Below are positions 23,570-36,900 of a stretch of 64,000 nucleotides of DNA, piece by piece. Every line of letters begins with the position of its first letter. Within the stretch, counting starts at the first letter, position 1. Made by a program: the position numbers and the translations under genes. The stretch spans positions 1,736,001 through 1,800,000 of the forward strand of contig CP141150.1 of NCBI GenBank assembly GCA_035235625.1. The letters run 5' to 3'. Origin of the DNA: Saururus chinensis. Taxonomy: Eukaryota; Streptophyta; Magnoliopsida; Piperales; Saururaceae. A model generated the notes under the pieces. It was not told where the DNA came from, did no database searches, and saw nothing but the letters and a program-made list of their open reading frames with translations.

Positions 23570-24820
23570 TACCAAATGTGATAGCCATAATTTTTTATCA
23601 TTTTCGGCAAGAAAATATGACTCTTTTGCTTATTTGTTTTACTCATACCTGTAGAGTCAAGAGTGGGGTACAGTCACAGCCATTGGGCCTCATGTAATAA
23701 CCTGGATTTTTCTTTGGTTCTTTTTTTGGCTTCTTGGGGAATTGTTTATTTGTTTTAATCTTTCGTATTACTTTTCTCGACAATTATGTGTTGGTGTCGT
23801 ACGTAGCCTCGGTTGTAGGTGGAAAAGGTTTGTACGTTTTCAAGGGTGTAAACGCGTAAGTTAAGGTTTCAGAACTTAAATTAAAAACTCGGTCCTTTAG
23901 ATAGGGTTTTTGAGTAAAAAGGGGTTGTTTTGGTCAAGGTGTGGTCTTAAATGGGAGTTCATCGTGCATCAGGAGTTCTCGTGTGAGGAAAAGAAGTTGA
24001 GACACACGAGGTAGAGGTGCACGTGTGAAAAAAAAAAAGAGAAGAATAAAACAAAACACATTTTGTGTTCTGCACAGTGTTTTTTGCAGGCAAACAGGAG
24101 AGACACTCCACCCCCTTTTCACTGTGAGCACCACCGCTGCCCCTCCCCTTCGCCGGAGTCTAACTATCCAATCACCGTGAGACAGGCCGCGCCACCTTTG
24201 ACCACCGTCATGCGTCCTCCTCAGAAAAAATCATTTGTCGGCCAGATTGTGGAGAATCTCACTGTTTTGGGCCAAATTGCCTTAGGAGCCGACAGGAGCT
24301 ACCAAAGCTTAGTCTCCTGGCAGCCACGAACAGCGCGGAGTCACCCTTGGTCAGCGGAGCCACCCTAGGTTAGCAGCCTCCTCCGCTTTCCAGTCCGCCC
24401 TTTTCTCCCTAGTTCTATGAGTACATGCAGTGTGCCACCACAGCACCACCACCGAAAAATCAGCCACCCCTTGCCACGATGGTACTACATCACCTTGGAC
24501 CACCGGCGAGCTGCCCTCCACCCTGATTTCTACTCCGACCAACCATCTCTTATGGATCTGCCCTATTTTTGGCCAAACCAATGCTAGGACCGGCGAAAGT
24601 CACTGCCTTGAGCCATTTTCAGTTGGTCCCAACGCCACCTCTCCCACTTTGGGTCCCTACTTGCCTCCCCACATACCCTTTCCCCCTTCTATAATTTTAT
24701 TCCACCTTCCCTGCTTATTTATCTACTAGAAAATTTACAAAGAGAAATATCGAGTGACCATTCCGCCTTACCAGCGGCCAGAGACCATCACCGTACTCCA
24801 TTTTCACCGTACTCCGTTTT

Positions 24821-25072
24821 AGAAATGCTACATCCGCTCGCATTTACAGCTCTTGCTCACGAATAAGACAAAATAACATGCACCAGCCCAAATCTAATCT
24901 CCCTGTAATTTTTAATATTCCAAATATACCCTTAATAAATGCACTCAGTGCCTCACACCCGTTTCTCATTTTTTATTCTTCGCTTCAGAAACTGAAACAG
25001 ACACCACTCGCCTCCCATTTCAACGGCAGCACGGCCCAACTGCAGTCCCCCTCCCGGACTCCAGCCCCGTTT
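24821..25072 (+). repeat. left terminal inverted repeat of the MULE-type element
   Basis: It runs from AGAAATGCTAC to CAGCCCCGTTT. Its inverse complement is at 25701-25960. Confidence 0.85.
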
Positions 25073-25700
25073 GCTGCACAGCCTCTCGGACTCCTCCGCC
25101 GAAACCTTGGTTGCAAAGCATATGGATGGGGTGGTAGATCACTGCTAGGAGTTGCTCCGGTCGAGAAGCCAGCGGCTCAGAGCCTCCACCTAGCTCATGC
25201 CTCCCCCTCCTCTGCTTCTTTCCTTCTGCCTAGCTCCAATAAATGCAAGATCTTCCTCCTCTAGCATCAACATAAGGAAGAAGCAGAGGGAACAGTTGGC
25301 GGCGGCTGTCGAGAACGATGATGAGACGGTTTGGGAGTAGCTGGTTATTGGCAGCGGCGGCCTGGCTGCTTGCTAGGTCTTTGGCCGCAGCCGCCTGGCT
25401 TCTTGTCGTTGCCGTTGTTCCGGCTCCGCTCGGCCCAAGTTCTTTGAGCACCCATCCCTCCAAATGCGACCGGTGCTTCGCCCCGACACCCCTTGATCAC
25501 GATTCCAGTCTCTGCTGGCCTCCCCAGTCCCTGTGCATGTCGGTCGGAGCTAGCGGAGGGATATGGGTTGGGAAGGATGCATGGCTTGAAGTGAAGTAGG
25601 GGTAGGATCGTTCCGGGCTGGGTGGGGCTGCGGTCGGTTTGGGGCAGATTAGTGGCCAGGCTAAGTGAAGCCATGGCCCGGTCAGAGAGCAATGAGCCGG

Positions 25701-25960
25701 AAACGGGGCTGGAGTCCGGGAGGGGGACTGCAGTTGGGCCGTGCTGCCGTTGAAATGGGAGGCGGGTGGTGTCTGTTTCAGTTTCTGAAGCGAAGAATTA
25801 AAAATGAGAAGCGGGTGTGAGGCTGTCAGTACATTTATTAAGGGTATATTTAGAATATTAAAAATTACGAGGGAGATTAGATTTGGACTGGTGCATGTTA
25901 TTTTGTCTTATATGCGAACAAGCCAAAGAGCGGGTAAATGCGAGCGGAAGTAGCATTTCT
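25701..25960 (-). repeat. right terminal inverted repeat of the MULE-type element
   Basis: It runs from AAACGGGGCTGGAG to GTAGCATTTCT and mirrors 24821-25072. Confidence 0.85.
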
Positions 25961-27186
25961 TTACTCCTTACCCTCTTTTTCTATACGCTTATACCATACC
26001 CACGTTGTTGGACTCACATAAGCTCTTTTTAGGCGTGTAGGCACCCTGATTCGCCGTTGGGGGTGTTGTGAGAGACGTCCAGAACCTTAGACATTGATTG
26101 GAGATCAACCATTGCAGTTTCCACCCCATATCAATCTCTTGTAGTGTAAGGGTGTGTGGGCTGCTGATTCTCCACCAACGCTGCCATCGTGGTATGCCCT
26201 GACATCAATTTTGGCTCGGACGACAAGGTAGGAGACTCTGAATCTTATAAATTCCCTTTAGCGTGCTTTTATGATAGAATACATGCTAGGACCAAGGTGT
26301 TAAAATGTATAATGCGTAGATGTATATTAATGTAGAGGATGTCAAGTACGTAAGCTAATTTTGTGGTTGTATGCGTATATTATAAAAATTAGGTGTGTCA
26401 GTTAGTAGATTAGTCGGATGTTCACGTTATGACTCATTCTTGATTTAGATAGATGGATGAGCGGAAGACCTATGTAATGAGTCATATTTCTTGCTAAATG
26501 CATGGGTGATCGTTATGCTTACGCAAAGAATTATGTTTACATGTTCTAAAGGCTATAAAGCATGTTGTAAGGTGTATGTGTGGTGTATAGTTAGAACTAT
26601 GAGCAGTTATATATGTGATGATGATGTGCATATGTTTTATAAGTGACAATCGGTTTCGGCTGATTCGAATTTCAGAGAAATGAGACAGAGACTTTAAGGT
26701 TTAGTAAATAGGCAGATTAGGGTTCAGGGCTTAATTATAAGCTACAGGTAAAAGTGCAAAGCATAATGGTACCTGCATAACATATAAACTATAAGTTTCA
26801 ACATAATTGAATTAAGTGGATTGATAATAAGAGTGAGTGTTTAGCTAGATTGACGGATTAAATTCTGTATCAGTTGACGACTGATGGATGGTCAGTTGCT
26901 CACTTGTAAGATTAACGTAGTTCATACATTTGGGGGATGTCTTCAAAATATGTGTAAGTTCGGATTTTTGATGCTATGTTGAGACCACTGTAAGTTTTCT
27001 GCCCAGGTGTGGCACTGTAAGTTTTTTGCCCAAGAGTGGCTCTGTAAGTTTTCCTGCCTTAATTGGCACTATTAGGCCTTTGTTGGCCCTGTATGGCCCC
27101 AGAGAGTGGGCATATGCGCGCTTAGGTAAGTAGTATCATGGATCTGCTCTTACCTGTTTAATCTTGTGCCCCATGAGCACCGGTGC

Positions 27187-27735
27187 ATGGTAATCATCCT
27201 AACCAAAGGTCTTACAAAATGAATGGCCAAATTTTCTTGAGAAATTTTATGTATTATAATTTTGGTAAGATAACTGAATTATTATATATATGTAACACCC
27301 CGTATTCTGATTGCTCTTAACCCGGAGTGTTAAGGGTTATTACATAAATTTTAGTCAAGTTTAAAGCGGTTTCAAGGGATGGAATCCCACTATATGAGTA
27401 GAGCTCGAAATAACAAGTGTAATGAATTAAGGAACACGTGAAACAGAGGTTGTGAATGAAAATTATGACATCGGGAAGTGTGCTACATGGGCAACACCTA
27501 CTAAAAAGTATGAGATAACCTATCCATATGAGGTATAGTTTTGAAGGGCTCGTCGATACGAGTCTATCGGTACCAAGAACGTGTGATTCCAACTTCAGGA
27601 TAAGAAGTTATCACGTTTTGAAGTTGGAATCGTATTTGAATAAAATAAAATAAAGAAAATATGGAATATCTAACGTAAGCCGGAGCCATGCTGAGCCGCT
27701 ACACACCGCACTATCTCCTTCAGAATCTTTCTAGT
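27187..27735 (+). mobile_element. LTR-terminal fragments inserted in giant LTR copy 1
   Basis: Relative to the clean copy this stretch is extra. It starts with CATGGTAATCATCCTAACCAA, a phrase also present in the foldback element (CATGGTAATCATCATAGCCAA near 61749). It also contains TGTAACACCCCGTATTCTG at 27292, a typical LTR start. It is probably a junction of two LTR pieces. Boundaries are approximate. Confidence 0.4.
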
Positions 27736-28679
27736 GTATAGGTTCCTCCCCGAAGGTCAAGGTGACGCCCTAGTGGCATTCATTCCTTTTGACATTAGAG
27801 CTAGTTAAGGCTTAACTGGCTCTAATTGTCGAGTTAAGTATAAGTGTAAGATGGTAAGCGTAAGACTGTATAAGTAGTAAGTACGTGAGAATAAGAGTAT
27901 GATAGTATGAGATTTGTTATAAGTAAGGTGACGAGAAAATTTTTAAGTCTAGGAAGCTCAGAGGAATTGTAGTACTTGGGTTGAGATTATATGTTTATCT
28001 TCTCCTAGTTTATGGTATGTTACTATCTTGTGAAGTAGCTTTTGTGTGAACTTTTAAGGTTCACTGATTTTGATTCTCCTACTGGGTATGAAAATACTTA
28101 TATTCTTTTTCTCTAATCACCAGGGACTTCCGTGGGGCCTAGTTTGAGAGTTGTTTAGTGTTTGAGGATACTCTTTTTGGATTGTAGGTCGACTTTTTGA
28201 CTCTATTGTTCTTTGATTATTTTATGCCACGATCTGTTGTAAATAATTTTTGAAATACATGTATTAAGTGAGGTGAGCGCTCTTACATGTATTATTTTGG
28301 ACTAGTACATAAATTATCTTATTATATTTGACTATTATGGAACTTGTGCCCAGCTACGCCTGGGAAAAATCTATTGAAAGCCCATGGTCATGGCAATTGT
28401 GTGTCTTTTGTTCGTTATTCATGCCTGGGATGAGTAGACTACGGGATTCAAATGATTTATCGATGTTATATATCTATTTTGAGTTGAAAAGGAAATATTT
28501 ACGTGGTTATAATACCAAGGAATGAGAATTTTAAACAAATGTTTTTCACAGGTTTCGTATTTTCGTCAATTTTCACCAATTTACAATTGCCATATTGCAA
28601 ATTTTTTATTTAAATTTGATGAAAAATATTTTGAAAACCCCAAGCGTGATACCTCAGGCCCTTAGCGCACTACAATGAT

Positions 28680-31600
28680 TTCTGACACGAGAAAGGAAGA
28701 AAAGAGAAATGAGAAGAGAAGAGATTCAAAAAAAGGATTGGGCTAGAACGAGCCCATTCCAAAAATGCCTGGATGCCCCCTAGTCTCTTCTCACTCATTC
28801 TTGAGCTGAAGGCGGCACCACCAGTTGACTACCAAGGATCCTCGGTCTGGCGAAGGCAAGGCCTCCTTCCCTGCTCTGCCCCAACTAAGCTCGACCTCCC
28901 CATCCCGACTCCACCCTTTTCTCCCCGGACAGTCTCTCTCCCTCTATTTTGGATTCTAGCGCTCCCGATGTGGCCAACAATGGCCTGACAACCACCGTGG
29001 GTTATGCCCCAACTTGGCAATGGCCAGGGACGGCCCCACCTGGCCTGGCTCCACCTACTCTAGCTTCCCTTGCGCCCCTCTATTTTCTATTTTTCTCCAG
29101 TTTGGGGTGCAAAAAGGGTGCTAGCTTTTGAAGCTACCGCCTCTTGTTGGAGGTAGCTCTGCATGGTCTCCACTGCCATGGCAAAGCTAGAAAAGACAAA
29201 CACCTTCCCTCCTTGGTGCTCTCCTCCACTTTTCCCTTCTGGTCCCCTATTTTTCTGCTTGAGCATTTCTTCTCTATTACTATTTTTGTTGCTGTCACTG
29301 GTGGGTGGTTGTAGCCGGCCAGTCCAGGCCCCCTCAATGTGGTGATAGTAAGGAGCCACTTCACTTGGCTCCGTTCCACCTCCTCTCCCCCCACTCTGCC
29401 AAATTGCTCTGTTCCATCCACACAAATAGAGCCAATTTTCCCTTCTCTCTATGTTGTTTTTCCATCATGTCACCATTGCCATCACCTTTGGTTGTTGCCT
29501 TTGTCCGGAGATAGCTCCACCTGACCGCTACAACTATGAAAGAGATAGTCAGAGTTGCCATCGCCCCTCTGTGCTCGTTCATACCATCCGCATGGTCAAC
29601 CTCTTGGTGTTGCATTTTCTTCCATCAGCAATAATGGAGGTTATCTCCATCGGCCTTGGCATAGAAAAAGCCTCGTGGCCTTTGCTCTACCTGTGCTCAA
29701 CTCCAAAACACCCCTTTTTCCCTTTGACGTGCTAAACACACAGCTGCCATCACCAATTGTTTTAATTATAGGTGGCGATAGGCGATGTTGCCATTTCCAC
29801 TAGCCACCACCTCATGGTCTTAGCTCTATCACCCTTGTGGGCCTAGAGCCACCTCTGGACCCACTAACTACCCCTTTACCCCTCGGGTGACCCTTTGGCG
29901 GAGTGTGCAAGTGGTTGCGATTGCGATTTATGGTATAAGTATCATTTTTGTTCCTCCTAACCTTCAGATGGCTCTGTCACCGACTGGATTTGACCCTCAG
30001 AGCCCTCTTCCACCTCTCCTTTGTCCTCAAGCATTGCCACATGCCCTCCACCCCTTATGTGGCCATAGTTGAGACAAATTATTGTCATTGGGTGTTATTC
30101 ATGGCCGATTTTGGTGTCTTATAGCCAGACAAGAGCTTCTTATCTGCCAGGTGACTTCTATATAGTCCACCCTTAGTTTCCGATAGCACTTTCTACTTCT
30201 TTGGCATGACCCTTCTTTTGGATGCCCTAGTATGCCGTGTGGATTGCATATTCGCCATCCTTATCTTGTCGTAATTATTTCTGCCACTTCCTAAACCTAA
30301 GGACAACAACTCTCTCAACTAGGTGTTGCTTTTGGATGCCAACTCTGCTGCTAATGTCGCCACTATCGTGTGCTTGCCGTCAAATGTCATGGATTATGAT
30401 GTAGGGGAGCTTTGAACTCGTAATTTCATGATTGCATACTTTAAATTTTTAGCAGCATGCTAGGACTGTGATCAATGCATTGGATATTAAATAACGATAT
30501 GATTGCATGATGTGCATGTAAGCATGATTATATGTTATGTTTAAAAATGCATATGACATGAATGTGAGCTAAAAGTATGTTTGATGTATGTGGATTATGT
30601 GTATGCTAGTTATGGCTAGCGAGTATGCCATTAAGCTATGTATAGAATTACGTGTATATTATACATAAGTGTGATGGACATATGTATGTTTGATGACTAT
30701 ACTCCTGTGCGTTGGATATGTGTATGTGTGTGGAGGCATATGTATGGGAAATGGATGGTAAGAGGTGATAGAGGGTTTGGTATGTATTTGTTGTGGATGT
30801 GTAACCATATGACAGAAGATAGAGGATGTAAGTTTGATGGGTGAGGATTGGAGTGGATTGGTTTGGATCGGAACATATGTTGGAGGTTCAATAAGACAAC
30901 TTAGGTTTGGAGCCTTATGGGGATGGTCAGATGCTAAAATTGCACAATATAATTGTACAAACATAACATATATAATATGATGAAATAGAAAGTAAGAACA
31001 ATAAGTGAGGTATATGTAAGGGGGTAATAACTGGGGTTGCCTCTGAGGAGCTTAGTTTGATGACATTTGAGTAAGATATTTTGGCCATAAGGTGGATGGT
31101 GGAGACAGTGTGAATATGTAAGAATTTGGTGTACAATGAGTTATGTTGTGAGATGGATGGGTTAAGTGATTTATTGCCCTGATGAACTAGGGTTTTCGAA
31201 CGGGCTCAACTTCAGTTTGATTAGTGAAAGACTGTAGGATAGAAGAATTTTATGGCATAATTATACCACATAATTACTTAATTCAAACTTGAATTATAAG
31301 TAAAGCTAATATGGTAGCCTTGTAAGTTTGATACTTGAGGGTTTCAATAGATTAAGTTTCGTGTTAGAGTTATTCGTTAATTAGTCAGCTGAGCATTTCT
31401 CATGTCTTGCCATGGTGTTTCTCCTACGAGATGTTGTCTGTGTATTGTATTCTAAGCCCAAATATTTGATGCTCTATTTAAAGTGATATATGTTTTCGAT
31501 TTTATCTATATGTTGTATTAAGGCCTAACATTTGATGCTCAATTGAAGCCCTATATGTTTTTACCCTTAGTTGGCACTATATGATTCTACCCAAGAGTGA

Positions 31601-34600
31601 CATTGTAAAATTCTGGCCCAAGAGTGACATGTATGATTATACCCTTAGTTGGCACTGTATTACCCTTAGAGCATGGGCATTTGTATGTTTAGGTAAGTAG
31701 TATCATGGAACTGCCCTTATATGTTTGATCTTGTGCCCCATGAGCATAGGTGTGCCTTTAGAAAAGTCTATGATGTCTAGTTACTCCCCAGAGGTTAAGG
31801 GGATGCCCCAATGACATTCCTTTCCATTTTGATGTTGGAGCTTATTAATTGTAATGAGATTCAAGAGTCGATAGTATATGTATGATTGTACGAGTATGTA
31901 TGTTTTGAAGTAAGTTTGTAAGATTTTGAGCAAGACTGTAAGTGTAAGATTCCAAGGAAGATTCTAAGAGTATGTTTTGAGTAAGACTATAAGAGTATGT
32001 TCTAATTAAGACTGTAAGCGTATGTTTCTATGCAAGACTATAAATGTATACTTTTTCACGAGACTATAAGCATATTGTAACACCCCAACCTGAGTCGGGT
32101 TCCAGAAAATCTCTAATAAAACTTTTTTCTTCCTTAAATAAGGAATCATCATCTGTGTGCGAGAGGTACAACGTTTATCTATGCACTACAGAGCTTCAAG
32201 CTTCCATATACACCCAACGAAGCTTCATAGTTCGTCGCGTGTAAATCAGAATAAAATATATATTTATAATTATTTTAGATTAGGCCAACGTTGCCTTACC
32301 GTTGGTTGCCTACATATGTATTGGATAACATTTACAATATTATTCCAATATGATCGGATCGGAATGTAGTTTTGCCTAACGGCTATTACATACATCAGGC
32401 ATCACAAAATTATATACGTTAAAATATGTATATACTGATATTCAATCGGAGTCATACTAAAACTCGTAATCCATCGGAGTCAAATAGAAGTTAATAAATT
32501 AACAAAATTACACATTTCGCTCTACTACAAAGCAGAACATAACACATTTACACGTCTCATTCTATCCCAGAGCAAGACTAAATACATCACACATCTCATT
32601 CCATCCCAGACAAGACAGGTCACATTTAGTCACATCTAAACACAACATATCATAACACAGTAGATCAAAGCATAGCAGGACACTTTAGATCATATCGGAT
32701 AAAGCATAACAAATAATTCAAAACAGAACATCTTAGTATACATCAAATAAGAGAAAATCATACATATTAGTATATTATTATCACTAATTAAGATGTGCAT
32801 GCATATAAGTCATTTAACATCCTAAGTTAACTACTTAGGATGCATACATATTCTTAAACCCATATTAAAATAGGAGGTAATACATACTCATAGGAGACAC
32901 AGAAAGTGGCGGCGTTTAGAGCTATTCATTTCTTCAGAATGTCCTCCTTTCAGATATGAAGATGGAGGGTAGAATCACCTTCGAAATAGGTGGACGTAGC
33001 ATCTCTTCGCCTGGAGATGCTCCTTACTTTTCTTGCTCGAAAGCGACAGACAAAACATCCTCTTTTCGGCGACGTTTTTCTCCTTCCATGCTTATGAACT
33101 ATGGACGGAGCCTCCCCTTAGCATGTGGATGTCTCTCTTACTGGGTGGCTCTTCAGTGGAGGACAGAACCTCTCCTACTCTGGATCGCTTCTCTCGTTGA
33201 GGGCCGTCTACTGCGGAGAGAACCCCATCTTGATCCTGGCTCCTTTTTCTTTCTCCAGTACTCGAGGATGATGAGCAAGGCCTCTCCTTGTCTTAGGGCA
33301 TTTTCTCCTCATATAGTCTCCAAATCAAAGAAAGGTCCCCTCCATTGCGTAGAGCATGCTCGATTTTGCCTCTTGAATGGGTCGAACTCAGAACACTTAG
33401 AAACGTAGAAAACGAAGGTTGTGTCTCAAAATGGACCAAAATGAGGTATTTATAGCCCCGAGCCGAGCTAAAACCACGACGCCCACCGTAAGGCATGGCA
33501 CGGCTCGTGCATTATGAGGGTCACGCTTACACATAACATGCGTGGCAGCTGCGCGTTACATGTGCGGCGGCCACATATTACGCGCGTGGGCCAGCACGCG
33601 TTTGTTGCGCACACGTTTGTTGCACGCGGTTTTTGTTTTTATATACTAATCTTCAAATGCGCGTATCTTTCTACCCCGGATTCTGATTCACGTATTCTTG
33701 GTACTGTTGGACACGTATTGATGACCCCTTCGATATTAGACCACTTAAATCACTTTATCCCACTATTTTTAAGTATGTCAAGCCTAAATTATACGCTTCC
33801 TGAGTTTGTAACTTTCGTTCCCAACCTCTGTTTTGCGCGTTCTTCTATTTGTTACGCTCGTTTCTTCAAGCTTTACACATGTACAGAGGTTTCAACCTCT
33901 AAAACCTTCTAAAATTTATCTAAAAATTATCCAATTAGGCCTAACCCCTCGGGTTAGACGTAATCGGAAAACGAGTCGTTACACATATGCTTTTGAGCTA
34001 GATTAGAAAAGTAAGAATTTTAGTAAGATGGTACGAGTAAGATTGTAAGAATATTTTGAGTAAGACTATAAGTGTAAAAATGGTAAGAGTAAGTGTAAAT
34101 GTAAGATTGGTAAGATAGTATATGCATGTACATCATGGTTATATTATTCAATTTTGATGTATATTCATGTTTGAGTTGCATGAACATATCCATGTATGAA
34201 CTTACATAGTTCATTGTTTAGAACTCTCGAGTATTTTTCTACTGAATATGAAAATACTCATTTTTCCTTTTTTAGCCCCGATGTTCGGGAGGCTTTTGCA
34301 TATTTGTGATGGAGAGCTCATGAAGACAAACACTTATTTTTGTGGGTAGATTAATTCCCATTGGCTCAGGTATACCCTTTAACTTATTGAGAGTCTTTAT
34401 TATTTATCCACAATATGATATATTGGATGAGATAAAAATTGATATATTTATACCTTTTGGTCTTTTGATTTAGATTAGACTATCGATTGTTTATGGAACC
34501 TGTACTCAAAGATGCCTAAAAGAGATTGGTTTGGAAGTACTATGTTTGATTGAAAAGAAGAAAAAGATTATATGGTTAAAATTAATGTGTGATATTTTAA

Positions 34601-34720
34601 ATTATAAAACTGCTTTCATAGGTTTCATATTTCGTAATTTTTCCCGATTTACAACAATTATGTTGTAAAAAAAAATCTTGAATTTTTAAGAAAATATGAT
34701 GAAAAATCTTGGGCATTACA
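28680..34720 (+). mobile_element. giant LTR family, copy 2 (5' edge unclear; hit by a solo LTR)
   Basis: Landmarks are shared with 34850-39426: GGTGGCGATAGGCGATGTTG (about 29771), TAGGGGAGCTTTGAACTCGT (30403), CAAACTTGAATTATAAG (31285), GTAAGTAGTATCATGGA (31692), TACTCCCCAGAGGTTAAGG (31782), GAATATGAAAATACTCA (34244) and the end GAAAAATCTTGGGCATTACA (34720). It is interrupted by 32076-33983. The GC-rich first half has open frames on both strands but no recognised domain. Fossil LTR. Confidence 0.65.
32076..33983 (-). mobile_element. solo LTR, 1908 bp, with CATAT target duplication
   Basis: It has TGTAACACCCCAACC...GTCGTTACA ends and is bracketed by CATAT on both sides (32071-32075 and 33984-33988). 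Removing it restores the AAGCATATGCTTTTGAG continuity of the surrounding giant LTR. The TATA motif GGCTATAAATACC on the minus strand (about 33452) suggests minus-strand orientation. An open frame of 150 codons on the plus strand (32956-33408) contains imperfect repeats and no domain. Single LTR, so no age estimate. Confidence 0.88.
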
Positions 34721-34849
34721 GTTGTACTCTTAAACTTGACTATTGTATCGTAGAGAACTTTATGACTTACACTTACAGAGCAAAGGACTCCTAAGTGAGG
34801 TCACGATATAAATTTGGAATAATGTGAATGCATTTGAGAATGTTATGCT
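34721..34849. other. short host segment left of the giant solo LTR
   Basis: AT-rich segment that joins directly to 39432 onward if the 34850-39426 LTR is removed. No gene. Confidence 0.5.
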
Positions 34850-36699
34850 TGTAAGGTCCCTGTTTTTTTACGATTTTTTGTGATTTTCCTGCTATTTTCC
34901 TGGTCATTTTCGGCAGGAAAATGTGACGTTTCAGCATATGTATATTTATGTATTCATACCCCATATTTATACCCGTAGAGTTGGGTGTGGGGCTTAGTCG
35001 CAGGGCGCGGGCCTCGCTGCGCGCTTACGGCGCGAAGTTTGGAGCTATAACGCGTAACCAATGGGTAAACGCGTATTAGGGACATAGATGTAAAAATTAA
35101 AAAGATTAACTACATATATCTTCCTCCCCATCGGTTTTCACAGAACCGACATTCCAGTTGACGTCCAGTGAGTTTTTGAGAAAACCCGAGGGCATATCCG
35201 GTCTCTTCATTCTCCCTCCTCCGTCGTCGAATTCCTTCGATTCTTGTCAGGATCCGCTTTGCCTCACCGCCACGAGTCCGTAGGTACCGGCTATGACCGC
35301 CACCACGGCCTCTTCACTCCTCCACGAGGTACCGAACCTTTTTTCGGGTTTTTCTCTCCTTCAATCCCGTTTTTGAACTATGGGTGTACGATTTTGACAT
35401 CGTTTGTGGCCGCTCTCAACTAGACTTATGTTTAGTTGGCCACTAGGAACCCATAGGCGCTGGCTAGAGCCGCCGCCATGCTTTCTTCGCTCCGTGGTGA
35501 GCTACTGGCACTTTGGTTGGGTTTTATTTCTACTATGCCATCTCACTGTCCGTGGGAGTTTTTGGACGCCGGTGGGTTTCCGGTTGTCGTCCGGCCACCG
35601 GTAGGACTCCGTCCAGCCTACCTCGACCCGGTGTCAGTAGGGGTTTGCCGTTTCTGACCCCGCCTCGCCCCTATTGCCTTACTCCACCTGATTAGACGCT
35701 TTGGGTGCGTCTCGGGTCATTGGCATCGGCGAGCCGTGGGCCATTTGGCCATCGTGGGCTCCGCCCCGGCTTGGCGATAGTGAGGGCCAGCCCCGATTGG
35801 CCCAATTATACACTCCACCCGGAATGGGCCGCTTGTCATTGCCCTATACCATGCGAGATGCACAGCCGCCCGCACCATGGGTATTGGTTGTGGGTGGCGA
35901 TCGGCGATGTCGCCGCTTAGATTGGCCACTGCTAGGGCCTTAGCCCTGTTGGCTTTTGTGGGCTTTGGGTCGTCTCCGTTCAGCCCTCTTCCCCCGCCCC
36001 TTTGGGTTGCGTGTGCATGTGGCCAAGCGTGTACTTCTGGGTTTAGGCGCCGCATTCGTGCCGCCTGACCATCGGATGGCTTTGCCACTGAGTGGAGTAG
36101 ACACATAGCCCTCCACCACCTCTCCTTTGTTCTCATGCATTGCCCCACGCTCTCCGCCCTTATGTGGGCCCTTGTTGACACGAAATCGTCGCCGTTGGGT
36201 GCTGTCCACGGCCGATTTTGACGTCTTTGTGGCCGGCTGAGCACGTCTTAGTCACCGGCCGATCTTCAGTGAGTACACCATCGACTTCTGGTCGCACCGC
36301 CACCTATGTTGGCTTGACTTTTCTCCCGGCAGCCCTAGTGTGCCGCCGTGGATCGCGGGTTTTGCTGCATTGATTTCTGACACCCTGTTTGGCCGTGACT
36401 AGTTCCGGCGCATCCTAAAACCCTCGGGACAACAGCTCTCTCAGCCATGCAACGGTTTTGACCGCCAACTCCGCCGCCGATGCCGCCACCGTTGTGTGCT
36501 CACCATCGAACGTCATGATTACGAGGTAGGGGAGCTTTGAACTCGTAAATTCATGAAGCATGCTTTGAATGAGTAGCAGCATGCTAGGATTGTATGATTC
36601 CATGCTTGGATGTTAAGTAACGATCCGCTTGCATGATGTACGTGTAAGTATGATTGTATTGTATGATTGATATGCATGAGATGTATGCACGTTTTATGG

Positions 36700-36900
36700 A
36701 TGTGGATTATGTATGCGCTAGCGATGGCTAGAAAATATGTCAGTATGCTACGTATGTGTTATGCATGTGCTAGTGATGGCTAGCGTGCATGTTTGGAGTA
36801 GGTATGAATTATGCCTGTGCTAGTGATGGCTAGCGTATATGTTTGAATGTGTATGCATGTGCTAGTGATGGCTAGCGTACATGTTGTAAGCAGCGTATGT
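36700..36900 (+). repeat. ~48-50-bp repeat with TGCTAGTGATGGCTAGCGT core, 3-4 copies
   Basis: The core occurs near 36718 (diverged), 36770, 36818 and 36860. A single related site, GTATGCTAGTTATGGCTAGC, is in giant LTR copy 2 at about 30601. It is an expansion private to the clean copy. Confidence 0.7.

Larger units (their letters stand above)
24821..25960. mobile_element. MULE-type element with long inverted repeats and captured GC-rich interior (Pack-MULE-like)
   Basis: The left arm 24821-25072 (AGAAATGCTACATCCGCTCG...) and the right arm 25701-25960 are inverse complements over about 250 bp with few mismatches. Long terminal inverted repeats are characteristic of Mutator-like elements. The flanks GTACTCCGTT and TTACTCCTTA share TACTCC, compatible with a worn 9-bp target duplication. 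The 0.63-kb interior is GC-rich, has open frames on both strands (for example 25318-25599 plus and 25345-25692 minus) and no transposase, as expected of an element that has picked up host exon sequence. The donor gene is not recognised. Confidence 0.8.
23570..28670 (+). mobile_element. giant LTR family, copy 1 (decayed; carries a MULE)
   Basis: It shares ordered landmarks with the clean copy at 34850-39426: TCATTTTCGGCA-GAAAAT, GTAAACGCGTA, GTAAGTAGTATCATGGATCT, CCCCATGAGCA, TCCCCGAAGGTCAAGG, CTACTGGGTATGAAAATACT, a GACTATTATGGAACTTG phrase and the end zone GATGAAAAAT. A TGTAATAACCTGG phrase at 23693 may be a second LTR start. Foreign sequence lies at 24821-25960 and probably at about 27187-27735. 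Both ends are worn and no target duplication was found. Fossil, no coding domain inside. Confidence 0.6.

Noticed and set aside
32956-33408. 150-codon open frame in the solo LTR
   Set aside because: It lies antisense to the LTR promoter, contains imperfect internal repeats and shows no recognised domain.
35717-36244. 175-codon minus-strand frame in the giant LTR
   Set aside because: It sits in the GC-rich core of a solo LTR. Overlapping frames on both strands and the lack of conserved motifs point to a composition effect.
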